DNA of 64,000 nucleotides from Torymus aiolomorphi (taxonomy: Eukaryota > Arthropoda > Insecta > Hymenoptera > Torymidae): contig CM070874.1 in assembly GCA_036365515.1 (NCBI GenBank), positions 242,426,430 to 242,490,429 of the forward strand, written 5' to 3'. Shown here piece by piece: positions 48,520-63,599 of this stretch. The stretch's first letter is position 1. The number at the start of each line of letters is the position of its first letter. The position numbers and the translations under genes were made by a program. The notes beneath the pieces were generated by a model. The model was not told where the DNA came from. It saw nothing but the letters and a program-made list of their open reading frames with translations, and ran no database searches.

Positions 48520-50420
48520 TACTCAAACCTGAATCTTATAAGTAATCTATTATTATGTGTGCGAAAGCTAAAAGTAAATTACTATGTAAAAAAGTTGCAA
48601 TCAAAGTAATTGAAAAACAATTTAGCAATTGTATATTCCAATACCCAGACAAGAACTTTTTCTCAATAATTTTCAAATAAAATATGGTTTTCTTACTTAA
48701 CCTTTGCATCATGAAATTTGATAAACTTTTCAGTGTAAACTACAATTAAATAATTGACTTATGGATCTTAATGATTTGTAAGATTGTAAATTACATAATT
48801 TATGAATTTTCACATGAAGCGAAGGCTTAATAAGAGCACCATATTTTATTTGAAAATTATTGAGTAAGAAATATTTGTCTGCGTAATGGAGTATACAATT
48901 GCTAAATTGTTTTTCAACTACTTTGATTCCAACTTTTTTACACTAATTTACTTTTAGCTTTGGCAAAAAATGTGGCATTAGGAAAAAATTTGCTTTTTAT
49001 TTGTAGAATATGTTTATATTTATTTTATGATCCATTTGCAAAGTTTGAGGATTTTGTTTCTGAATATTGTCATAAAATGAAAAATACATTAAATATCTAT
49101 TTTCAACAATATTTTTGAAAGGCTTGTAAGTAATAAAATTTATATTTACTTTCCTACATTTTCAATGGAAGCCGCTTACACTGTTAATAAACTCTACATC
49201 TATTCTTGATATCTACACGAAACAGAATTTTATAAATAATCTATTATTATGTGTGCCGAAGCTAAAAGTAAATTACTATGTAAAAAAGTTGCAATCAAAG
49301 TAGTTGAAAAATAATTTAGCCATTTATATTCCAATACCCAGACCAGAACTTCTTACTCAATAATTTTCAAATAAAATATGGTTTTCTTACTAAACCTTCG
49401 CATCATGAAATTTGATAAACTTTTTAGTGTAAACTACAATTAAATAATTGACTTATGGATCTTAATGATTTGTAAGATTGTAAATTACATAATTTATGAA
49501 TTTTCACATGAAGCGAATGCTTAATAAGAGCACCATATTTTATTTGAAAATTATTGAGTAAGAAATATTTGTCTGCGTAATGGAGTATACAATTGCTAAA
49601 TTGTTTTTCAACTACTTTGATTGCAACTTTTTATACTAATTTACTTTTAGCTTTGGCTAAAAATGTGGCTTGTAATTTGTAGCATTGGGAAAAAATTTGC
49701 TTTTTATTTGTAGAATATGTTTATATTTATTTTATGATCCATTTGCATAGTTTGAGGATTTTGTTGCTGAATATTGTCATAAAATGAAAAATACATTAAA
49801 TATCTATTTTCAATAATATTTTTGAAAGGCTTGTAAGTAATAAAATTTATATTTACTTTCCTACATTTTCAATGGAAGCCGCTTACACTGTTAATAAACT
49901 CTACATGTATTCTTGATATCTACTCGAAACAGAATTTTATAAGTAATCTATTATTATGTGTGCCAAAGCTAAAAGTAATTACTATGTAAAAAAGTTGCAA
50001 ACAACGTAGTTGAAAAATAATTTAGCAATTGTATATTTCAATGCCCAGACAAGAACTTCTTACTCAATAATTTTCAAGTAAAATATGGTTTTCTTATTAA
50101 ACCTTCGCATCATGAAATTTCATAAACTATTCAGTGTAAATTACAATTAAATAATTGGATTATGGATCTTAATGATTTATAAGATTGTAATTTACATAAT
50201 TTATGAAATTTCACATGAAGCGAAGACTTACTAAGAACACCATATTGTATTTGAAAATTAATGAGTAAGAAGTATTTGTCTGGGCATTGAGTATACAATT
50301 GCTAAATCGTTTTTCAACTACTTTGATTGCAACTTTTTTACATATTAATTTACTTTTGGCTTTTGCACATATAATAATAGATTACTTATGAAATTGAATT
50401 TGGAATAGATATGAAGATTA
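48520..50420. repeat. ~700-bp monomers, 3 copies (right arm)
   Basis: Inverted counterpart of the left-arm array, with anchors at about 48600, 49300 and 50005. One monomer fewer than the left arm, which accounts for the ~660-bp arm length difference. Confidence 0.92.
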
Positions 50421-51837
50421 GAAAGAGAGTTTATTAACAGTGTAAATGGCTCCCATTGGAAATTTAGGAAAGTAAATATAAGTGTTATTACTTATAAGTC
50501 TGTTGAAAATATTGTTGAAAATAGATGTTTAATGGATTTTTCATGCTTTGAGCAACTTTAGCGGCAAGATCCATAACATGAGATATATGAATAATATTAT
50601 GATCTGAAATCCAGCGGGTTGACAAAAATACCAATTATTGGTTTATATTGATATTTAAAAAATATAGAATTCTTTTCAAGACGGTTTACCAATATTGTTC
50701 CTGCACACATTTTAAATAGTTTGTAATAAAGAATCAGAAACATTTTTGTTGAATAAAAATTATTATAGTTATAACTCACAAAGCCTAAAGGATTCAAAAA
50801 TTTGATCTGCTGACCCTATGTGAAATATCTTCTCTGTTCTTTTAATATCAATATCATCGTCAAGATTTCGCCTCCTCGTAGTGTGGCCGACGTCGTCGCA
50901 ACTGTTCATGGTAGCAGCTAATATCGAAGTACACGTGGGCGCGCTCGGCTCCGACCTCGTGTAAATTTGCTATATCACGGGTCGGTGTCGAGTAGCGCGA
51001 GCACGTGGCTCATTAAACATCATTTATCCTTTCTCCACATTAAGAACAATATCATTTATGATAATATTATTCCAATATACATGTATGTTACATGTCTTTA
51101 TTTTTTAATTTTTAATTTACTTATTCGCACACCGAGTGATGAGAGCTTACGTAAGTTCTCACGTAAGAACTTACGAAATATTTTTATGTGGGCATGGTTA
51201 TAATACATATGTTAATCATAGATAAAAGTTCAAAAATTTAATTAATTGCTTTGACTGCGAGAAAAACTCGATTTTTCATAGCAAAATGTAAAAACAATGT
51301 TATTTAAGAGATAATATCAACATGATTTTTAGGTGCTAATCACCTGATAATCAGGTGACGTTTTGGCATGATGTCCAGCTGAAATCAGCTAAATTTTTTC
51401 AGTATAATCTATAACTTTTGAAAGTAATTCGTTCTTATTAAAAGTAATTTTTATACATATTTTTGGTGTAATTGTTTTTATAAAAATTTTCCGATTAATC
51501 GCGCGATTAATAACACTTGAATAGTCCAATGGGATTCCAAGATTTTGAATTCACCCGGCACGTTCGGAAAGAATTAACTTCCCTCGGGTGTACATTAACA
51601 CTGCAGTTACGCACTGATACATTTACAGTCATAATGTTTGTCAATTACGCAGCACGTACACAGCTGTGGAAATAAAACTTATTTTTTAATGTTGAATTCC
51701 GGTTAACTCGCGCGATTATCGCACGATTATCGCGCCAGAAAATGGTCGATAAACTGGCACGATCATCGCGCGATTATTCGCGCGATTATTCGCGCGATTT
51801 ATCGCACGATAATCGCGCGATATTTTTCAATAGGGTT

Positions 51838-52370
51838 ACTCTCACCAACATAGCTAGCACTGCAATTATTACAATCAATCCTGTATACAATATTGGTATT
51901 TTCGTATTTTTCCATCCTATCTTTACCTCTTATTATTATCTTACTGAGATTGTTATTAATTTGTGGTACAGTTTTTATACCAAATTTTTTCAAACTAACT
52001 GAGACTTTTTCAAATTTGTCTGGTATGTATTGTAAACTTAATGTTACTTTCGTGTATTCTTTATTCATGTTATTATTATTTACGTTTGTATTATTATTAT
52101 TATTATTATTATTATTGATCTTATTTAATCTATTTTTAACGTGATGATCAATGAATTTTTCAGGATAGTTATTATTAATTAAGAATTTCTTGACCAGACT
52201 AATGTTTTTTCCCCAAAACTTTCTATGTGAGAGTAATATTGCTCTGTCAACTAGATTAAATACCATTGCTCTTTTTTGCGTTGTACGGTGATGTGATTTA
52301 AAATTCAAAAATCTACCTGAAAAAGTAGGTTTGTGGTACCAATCGGTAATAATTCTGTTATTTTCTTTTA
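51838..52370 (-). pseudogene. Penelope-like reverse transcriptase C-terminal part and start of GIY-YIG
   Basis: The minus strand reads NNRIITDWYHKPTFSGRFLNF (within ~20 residues of the direct-repeat edge), MVFNLVDRAILLSHRKF, an Asn-rich low-complexity run (AAT repeats near 52090-52120) and NIVYRIDCNNCSASYVGES. The W-Y-x-KPT-x-SGR motif and the Cys-rich link into GIY-YIG are typical of Penelope-like elements. The RT core (fingers and palm) is missing, so this copy was 5'-truncated before or during insertion. Confidence 0.88.
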
Positions 52371-53295
52371 TTGCGTGTATGAGTTTTTCTAAATTACGTT
52401 GTGAGTCACTGATGAGAGTAACTATGCAATAAATAACACAATTAAATATTATTGTGTTGATTATGGTTGAGTTATCAATGAGATGACACGATTAGATATT
52501 ATTGATCCAATCATGACTGAGTAATTCCTATTGTACCGCGTGGTTATACGTTCACTATAGCAGCGCACCTCCGTATAAAATGGCCGCATGTAATTGAGTA
52601 TTTACCTTCTCGTACGTAGCGCTGTATTAATCGCCTACGCTTATGAGTTGGTCCTGTGATGGTGACTCGGCAACGATGATGTGCAGTTGAGTAAAGCCAT
52701 AAGTTGAGATGATCACGTGAGGAAGCCGTTGAGATGAGTGCGAGAATGCGAAGCAGCCGAGTAGGGCAGCCAGATAAAGTCCATAGTTGAGAAAGCAGCA
52801 GTTGAGTGTTGCGTAGTGGTTGTTGAGAGGCGCCGAGGCCGCCTCGTGGCCAACTAGATGCAGCTAGCCGGTGTGAAATACCAAAGAAAGAGTGAGAAAC
52901 ACTACGCTTGAGTCCATCCGATGTGAGAGCTGCTGAACGTACTCATCGAAACTCTCTACGAGGCCGATCGTTTCTGAGAGACAGCCTGACTAGAGAGCGT
53001 GAGAATGCCTGCGGTGAGCACGCCTTCCTGACTAACTAGACTGAATGAGTGAGCACTTCCGTCTTCCCCCTCGCCTCTCTGTTACCGTGGAGTGAGTCAA
53101 ATCAGCGTCACTCTCATTTACATGTGTGAACGTGAGAGAGACAGTATGATTTTTGCCATACTCGGCTAATCAGTGTAGCGATTCAGCTGTTCCGCAGAGA
53201 GCAGCTGATGAGTGCTGCCGTCGCGCGGCCGCCTGCTGAGTTATCCCTCAGTCGCGCAACCACGGGAAATTCAAAACATTGGTATTTCCCAAACA
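52371..53295 (-). repeat. Direct repeat, right copy
   Basis: 925 bp, same orientation as 40624-41572, from TTGCGTGTATGAGTTTTTC to ATTTCCCAAACA. The two copies are 11.7 kb apart, or 3.4 kb if the giant palindrome is subtracted. Confidence 0.78.
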
Positions 53296-53937
53296 AGATA
53301 GTATAAACGAATATCGATCGCTTAATTTATATTAAGGACAATAATAAATAAGTAAGAGCAATAAGTATAAATTTTAATAAATAATCAACATTATAACGTT
53401 ATTCAACATCAAAATGTTAAAAAAGAAGAAATTAAAAACATTTTTTATACTATTACATATAGTTATGTATCATGTTTTGCGTAGCTTTATTTGACCAGTT
53501 TGAAATGCTGTCTTTCTATTGAGAAGCAAAAATACATACTAATATATAATAATATATACCCTTTGTCAATGATTTATACTTTTTAATTTAAAAGTAACTA
53601 AATATTCTTGAGTTATTTTATCATACTAAAATTATTAATATAGAAAAATAATTTTTAGAAAAATGTACATTCTAAAAAATTTATATTCTATTATTCTGTT
53701 CATTGATAGTAACTAATTTATATTAAATACGATTGTGTCAGCCTTTAAAATATAAGATGATATTTTATAGCTGATTTGTGCCAATCAACTTTGGAAGGCC
53801 AATCAAGAAATATTTTTGGATCTTTTAAAGTGTAAGGTTTTTTCAATAAGTAATATTTTTCTTCTTCATATAATACATTGAATTTCATGTATTTTTATAC
53901 AGGTATTCTACAATTCCTCATCATTTTATATAATAAA
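53296..53937. other. AT-rich spacer, nothing recognised
   Basis: No frames or repeats. It ends where the Helitron frame begins; 20 codons upstream of the chosen start are open but low-complexity hydrophobic. Confidence 0.5.
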
Positions 53938-55530
53938 ATGAATGAGATATCAAAAAGAGTTATAAAACATAAAATGAAACCAGATGGTAACTGTCTTTTC
54001 CGAGCATTTACAGAATTTTTATTTAGTGATCAAGAGCAACATAGACAAATTCGATTGAAATTAGTGAATAAAATTAGAAGTGATTGGATAGTTTATAAAT
54101 CTTTTATATCAGGAGACAATTCTTACAACACAATAATTACTGATCCAAATTTTTACAAACTACATATGTCTACAAATGGTAGTTTTGGTGGGGAAGTTGA
54201 GATTGCTGCTTTTGTCAGTATTTACAATGTAAAAGTTATAGTACATCAAGGATATTATAATGCAAGGGAATTCGGTCCGTACAATAACAGAAATAAATTA
54301 GTTCTTTTATTATCTGAAAGCTTGGATAGTGGACATTATGATATTCTTGATATTGAAAATATTTTTTTGTCTGGAAACGATCGAAATTATTATCAGCGGT
54401 TATATTATACCAAACATGAAGATGAAATTAACGCATATAGAAAAAATCGGTATCTTGATGCTGATAAATTAGAGAAGAAACGAAAACTTGATCGTATTTT
54501 TAATATGAATGAAGAAAGAGTATACAGAAAGCGACAGAAAGATAGAATCACTACTATGAAGTAAGATAGAATAGAGAGCAAGAGAGCAAAAAATAGAGTA
54601 GCCAATATGAAGGAGGATAGAGTACAAATTAAGAGAGAAAAGGATCAAGTCATGAATATGAGTGAAGGAAGAATGGGAAATAAAAGAAAAAAGGATAGAG
54701 TTGTTAATATGATTGAGGAAAGGCTACAGAATAAGAGGGAAAAAGATAGAGTTACGAACGTGAGTGAAGGAAGGATGAAAAATAACAAGAAAAAGATCGA
54801 GTCATGAGGATGAATGAAGGAAGAGTGGAAAATAAAAGGGAAAAAGATAGAGTTACGAACATGAGTGAAGGAAGAGTGGAAAACAAGAGAAAAAAGGATA
54901 GAGTCATTAATATGAATGAAGGAAGAGTGAAAAATAAAAGACAGAACGATGGGATTGTCAACATAAATGAAGGACGAATGAATAAGAAAAGATGTATAAA
55001 TGTTGTAAGCAATATGAATGAAAAACGGTTGGCTAAGAAACGTAAGCTTGATATTGCAAGTAATATGTCTTCAAATCGAATTTATAAGAGAAGAAAGATA
55101 CAAAAAATTAGAAAAATGTACCCTCCAAACTTAAATTATGTAGATTCAGGAAATATGGATTCTGCAGTTTTTTGGGAAACAGAATTTTCAAAAAAAAGTT
55201 GTTATCATAACGGAAAAAATATTTTACCTCCTTTATCAGAGTATAACGAAGATTTGAGAGAACTTCTGTATGACAAAAAATTTAAAGAACTAATCTGTTA
55301 TTACAATAATAAATACTCATTTGCGAGTTTCAATGCTACAGCAATCAACAATAAGAATAAAGGAGTTTATAATTTGAAAATCCAAGGCCAAGTTTGTCAT
55401 ACATCACCAAAATCAGTTCTCGTTGAACCTAATCAACATCCTCAAAATGGTTAAATTTACATTTATGATGAATATACAGCAAAACAGTTAAGTGTAGAAT
55501 ATGAGTAAAATATCGCACTCCCAAATTTTT
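53938..55530 (+). pseudogene. Helitron-type protein, N-terminal part with OTU domain
   Basis: Chosen start ATG 53938 (MNEISKRVIKHKM). The OTU cysteine-protease domain covers residues ~10-140: nucleophile Cys19 in PDGNCLFRAF, GGEVEIAAF near residue 85 and His133 in DSGHYDIL. Twelve 17-residue basic repeats follow, then YKRRKIQKIRKMYPPN and the start of the Helitron-like N region (NGKNILPPLSEYNEDLRELLYD, then VYNLKIQGQVCHTSP). Such OTU-bearing proteins belong to the Helitron2/Helentron group. Breaks: TAA at 54562, a frameshift near 54790, and TAA at 55452 with readable sequence continuing to ~55530, where Penelope-like element 2 begins. The Rep nuclease and helicase are absent. Confidence 0.78.
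54490..55101 (+). repeat. Twelve 51-bp coding repeats (17-residue basic unit)
   Basis: Unit of the form DRVxNMxEGRVxNKRxK. Counting through the stop at 54562 and the frameshift near 54790 gives about twelve consecutive units, with D, R, N, M, E, R, K and R positions most conserved. They lie between the OTU and Helitron-N regions. The alternating acidic/basic pattern suggests a long charged helix. Confidence 0.85.
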
Positions 55531-56010
55531 TCTAAGAAGGTAATGAGTTAAGTCGATCTGACGGAGGCGAGGATTAGAAATAAAAAATTCAACGATTTCA
55601 TTAGAAAAAGCAACGTTTCGTTGGCTTGGTCTGCCAACCTCTTCAGGCTACAATTATTTATTAAACAGAAAAGCAATTAATACAATGTAATTAATAGAAA
55701 CTAAAACACTCGCGTGATACAATAATTAATACCTTAAATTATAACGTGTGTTACGTAGTACACGTGAAGTCGATGTTAACGCAAAACATGAGATTGGTCA
55801 GTATTTATAGTATACACAGTAAAGGGTTAGTGTCTGTGTTTACAAACAAAACGCAGATACATAGAGAAAGAAAAATCAAACGACAACAAATTTAATTTAT
55901 AAGTCTCAATAAAGGAAAATAAGACGTATTTAAAAATTTAACGTCTTCGTTCTTATTTATGTTATTATTGTTGCACTTAATGTGGATCATTTCTGACAAT
56001 ATACGTTTTT

Positions 56011-56865
56011 TTAATTAGCTTCCTGATCTAGAATTTTAGTATTGTCCCAGTCAAAATCATGGAGAAATTTATTCCTATGTTGTGGAACTACTGATTCTAT
56101 GTTGTTATTTTTTTGATGTTCGTTAATTCTGATTTTTATTGTACGTTTAGTTTCTCCTACATATGACGCAGGACACGATTTACAAAAGAACTTATAAACT
56201 ACGTTGGTCTTATCCCACTTTTTTGTAGGGTCTTTACCTAATTTTATTACAGAACTTAGACTCTTATTAACAAGAGGCAAAACACGGAAGTTATAAGGTT
56301 TGAGAAAGGTTACAATTTTTTCAAAAATGTCATTGAACGGTAATGAAATATGGGATACAAATTCGTTTTGTACAATATTGTCTTTTTGGTTGTTCTCATA
56401 TTTAATTTTGTAAAATCTTTTGTATGCATATTGTTTGATGAATCTCCGAGGGTAATTATTATTTTTGAGTAATGTAGTAACAATATTTAGATTTTTCCTA
56501 TGAAATTTTTTATTTGATAATAAAATTGCTCTGTCAACAAGGTTGTACACAATATTGATCTTCTGTTGTGGTGGATGATAGGAATGATAATTAATAAGTC
56601 TGCCGGAAGAACTGGGTTTATTATACCAATCTATGATAATTGTATTATTATGGTGGATTAAAAGAATATCTAGAAAATTGATTTTTTTGTCCTGTTCTAA
56701 TTCATAAGTAAATTGTAACTTGTTATAAGAGGAATTGAACGTATTTATTACGGTATTGATATGTTTTTTGTCGATACACATAATCATGTCCTCAACGAAA
56801 CGGAAATAAAAAAGTGGAAGAATATCATGGTTTTCTTTCAAAATTTTAAGATAGTCAGTTTCCAA
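56011..56865 (-). pseudogene. Penelope-like RT C-terminal part plus GIY-YIG endonuclease, 5'-truncated
   Basis: A nearly 300-codon open frame. It starts within the RT (FRFVEDMIMCIDKKH has a VED variant of the palm motif region, then KINFLDILLIHHNNTIIIDWYNKPSSSGR), continues with NLVDRAILLSNKKF and ends with the endonuclease NVVYKFFCKSCPASYVGETKRTIKIRINEHQK, then LDQEAN. The frame is open, but without the first RT motifs it cannot be active. Its head-to-head copy has DDM at the same place, so VED here is probably a mutation. Confidence 0.88.
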
Positions 56866-56887
56866 ATCGTCCATCACAATATCAGCA

Positions 56888-57449
56888 ATTTGGAAACTGA
56901 CTGTCTTAAAATTGGAAAGAAAACCATGATATTCTTCCACTTTTTTATTTCCGTTTCGTTGATGACATGATTATGTGTATCGACAAAAAACATATCAATA
57001 CCGTAATAAATACGTTCAATTCCTCTTATAACAAGTTACAATTTACTTATGAATTAGAACAGGACAAAAAAATCAATTTTCTAGATATTCTTTTAATCCA
57101 CCATAATAATACAATTATCATAGATTGGTATAATAAACCCACCTCTTCCGGCAGACTTACTAATTATCATTCCTATCATCCACCACAACAGAAGATCAAT
57201 ATTGTGTACAACCTTGTTGACAGAGCAATTTTATTATCAAATAGAAAATTTCATAGGAAAAATCTAAATATTGTTACTACATTACTCAAAAATAATAATT
57301 ACCCACGGAGATTCATCAAATAATATGCATACAAAAGATTTTACAAAATTAAATATGAGAACAACCAAAAAGACAATATTGTACAAAACGAATTTGTATC
57401 CCATATTTCATTACCGTTCAATGACATTTTAGAAAAAATTGTAACCATT
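56888..57449 (+). pseudogene. Inverted partial copy of the Penelope-like RT
   Basis: Plus-strand copy of the segment at 56309-56865, ~97% alike. It reads through FRFVDDMIMCIDKKH and DWYNKPTSSGRLTNY, has a stop at 57321 after NYPRRFIK and loses similarity near 57449 before the endonuclease. Confidence 0.85.
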
Positions 57450-57450
57450 C

Positions 57451-57890
57451 TCAATTGTTATTCAGTATTTTGCATAAATAATACTTGATTTGAGATATTT
57501 CGTTAACAAAATTTCATTGTAGAATTTTTACAAAGAAAATTTCATGTGAGTATACACTTTAAGAAGTCCTAATTTGTGAATTGAATGCCCAAATAACCCC
57601 ATTTTTATGTTCAAAATACGCTTTCTTCATTAGAATTCTGAAATAACTTTTATTTCGTTGACTTTCACATAACGCGCAGATTGCACATTAAGAAGGAAGT
57701 TAGCTCAACTGCTCGGAAAAAGAAATATAAAATTAGTTGAATAATAAAAAAAAGATTAACTCTCTTTTTTACCGCGCAAACAAGTCGACCCCTTCTTTAA
57801 AACACAGTCAAGTTGTCTTCTTTTTTAACGTGTAGCAAAATTAACCTCCCTTGTACCGTACATTATTTATTTAAATTATTTTCAAATTCA
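57451..57890. other. Spacer, nothing recognised
   Basis: AT-rich; no continuation of the Helitron frame could be recognised here. Confidence 0.5.
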
Positions 57891-57965
57891 AAGTATTTAT
57901 TTTATAGGCAATTAGGTCTTTCTGCAATAAATCGTATTCCCAATTTACTTATTTACTATTCCTTT

Positions 57966-61770
<3,805 letters not shown>

Positions 61771-62084
61771 GTCGCGGGTTTAGTATACGAAATGTAGAAG
61801 AGTTATATATAAACCTGTATGATCATATTTATCTGTAGTCGTAAAATAAGTAAACATACAAAAAAAATAAATATAAAAACAACGTTTTTTATGTTTATTT
61901 CGCTGTTTTATAAAGCACGTAGAGCTATTGAAAGAATGTCTCGGTTATGAAAAAGACCGATTCCGTACATGTAGTCGATCGTTGAGATACCGCAATGTAG
62001 CAGGAGAAATAGTATATTACGCACCAAGGGAGGAAAAAACTTGGACAGTCTACAGCTCGTGTAAATTTTACTCCCGTGGAGCGT
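61771..62084. other. Spacer upstream of the second polymerase relic
   Basis: AT-rich, with no recognisable gene or promoter element. Confidence 0.4.
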
Positions 62085-62087
62085 ATA

Positions 62088-62182
62088 CTATTTTTTTGCC
62101 TAGCGAGGCCGAAAATACAACCTTCGCGATCGGGCGCCGAGAGCGAAAGTGGTACTTTCGGCCCGCTAGGCAAAAAACGTAA
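62088..62182. repeat. Imperfect hairpin, ~95 bp
   Basis: TTTTTTTGCCTAGCGAGGCCGAAAATAC is mirrored by GTACTTTCGGCCCGCTAGGCAAAAAACG. The loop includes a second small palindrome CGATCGGGCGCCG. Could be a short MITE or a structured site. Confidence 0.6.
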
Positions 62183-63085
62183 TTTTTTGCATACCACCTC
62201 CAATAATAATTTTTGCAGAATGCTGCACAATACGTGACCGCACATTGTGCGTATATGTGGTTTTCGAACGTTGGCAATGCGTAAAGCTAACGTGAAAATT
62301 TTAAATAAGTGCGCTACTGTCGCTTTTACCGTTGCTATGTATATTATCTTACACTCCGTTCAATCGGAGTACTAGTTAACAACTCATTCGGCTCCTTTAT
62401 ATGCGCTACACAGCAATGCTTTAATCCGTATAGACGTTTTTTGCTGAATCTCGGGAAAAATTCCTTTGCTTCCTCTGAGCCCGCTTGCATTTTTTCAAAC
62501 GTGACAATTTCTTCTGAATTGGCAAACGTTTTATTTCTCACGTCTTAATAAACGTGATAATTTTTTGGTAAAATAAATGTGAAACAGTACAGTGTTAGCT
62601 CGGTTACGTGACAAATTTATCCAAAATCAACAAACACGTGGTCGCATTTATTTTAAGATTATTAAATATAATAATAAAATAATATCCAACCCTACTGCGT
62701 TGCATTTTTTTTTTAGACGTGATAATTTCTCTTAAACAACATACACGCGTATTATTTTTATCAAACAGCGGTCACCGTGTCGTACACCTCCGAGTTATCT
62801 TCATGCACTTTTCTTACAAAAAAGCCGATCTACTTTGAGACACGCGCATGCTGCATCTTCGCGATTAGTTTAACCGTCAGTGTCCCCACGACTCTCCTGC
62901 AATAATGAGGGTCGTGAATAAATCTTTCGCGGGCATGAATAACACCTCTTTAATTAATCAGGCATCCGAATATTGCGGTTTCGAGAAAATTGTAGTGTGT
63001 AGTGACAGTGCTGTAATTTTAAATAAAATTATTCGTAATTAGAGCATAAAAAAAGCCCGGACAATTTGCGTAGTGTGATTAAAAA
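62183..63085. other. Spacer, nothing recognised
   Basis: Moderately AT-rich. ACGTGATAATTT-like phrases recur (62550, 62716) without clear structure. Confidence 0.45.
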
Positions 63086-63128
63086 AAGAAATGCAGTTAA
63101 TAAAAGTTATTTAAAAGCAAAGAAAAGT

Positions 63129-63415
63129 ACGCGTATGTGCACGAGAGAACTTGCTGATTTGGACATGCAGATCAGTGAATTGCGGCGGCGATTGTTGCGT
63201 TTGCAGAAGTGACTGTCCCAATTATAGTTCTTCCAGTTTATTGAACTACAGGCAATAGTGTTATGAGCTTTTTTCAAAGCGTTGCCGGATAAGTTGCAGG
63301 AATTACGTACTGAAGAAGCTGTGAAAGCTGAGGAAGCTGTAGAAACAGCTTTGCCGCTACAAAACGTGCACCAGCCAGCAATTAAACCTGGCTACGAGAG
63401 GCTCATCGATTTTTA
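63129..63415 (+). pseudogene. Short coding remnant, coiled-coil-like, unidentified
   Basis: One piece reads TRELADLDMQISELRRRLLRL before TGA near 63212; a second, near 63280-63415, reads LPDKLQELRTEEAVKAEEAVETAL and ends in a stop after KPGYERLIDF. The heptad-like Leu pattern and charged repeats suggest a coiled coil. It could be a gag or host fragment; I do not recognise it. Confidence 0.3.
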
Positions 63416-63599
63416 AAGACGCCGCCGCTCAGTGTTGACCGATGAAAGTATACGAAGTCGCTACCAGAGCGTGTAAAAGTCGCTGTTTGTCGCCGATGCA
63501 ATATAGAAAAATCGCCCAAATAATCGCCTAAAATTCAAATAATTAGAAACTAATAACGTTTTTATACAATTAAATTGCTAAATCCAAGTAGCCGGGGGA

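Larger units (their letters stand above)
43457..51835. mobile_element. Giant palindromic (foldback) element, 8379 bp
   Basis: CCCTATTGAAAAATATCGCGCGAT at 43457 is mirrored exactly by ATCGCGCGATATTTTTCAATAGGG ending at 51835, with TT on both sides. Left arm 43457-47937, right arm 48019-51835, spacer ~80 bp. The outer ~1.4 kb of each arm contains CGCGCGATxATCGxGC repeats, CACGTTCGGAAAGAATTAACTTCCCTCGGGTGTACATT and CTTACGTAAGTTCTTACGTAAGAAC-like palindromes. The middle has ~700-bp monomers; the inner ~400 bp is GC-richer (CGGACGCTGCCG, CACCAGGACACCGTACTGCAGCAGC). No transposase frame. It splits the endonuclease of Penelope-like element 1. Confidence 0.93.
55540..57450 (-). mobile_element. Penelope-like element 2, head-to-head inverted
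   Basis: The minus-strand half 55540-56865 carries the RT C-terminal part, GIY-YIG and a 3' region with GAAGAGGTTGGCAGACCAAGCCAACGAAACGTTGC at ~55607-55655. From ~56888 to 57449 the same RT segment occurs in the opposite orientation. The axis is near 56876. Inverted or tandem partial copies are common for Penelope-like insertions. The element truncates the Helitron frame. Confidence 0.82.

Noticed and set aside
40624..53295. Hammerhead ribozyme in the Penelope-like direct repeats (CTGATGAG occurs several times)
   Set aside because: I could not pair a stem II followed by GAAA at the right distance for any CTGATGA. A structural search would be needed.
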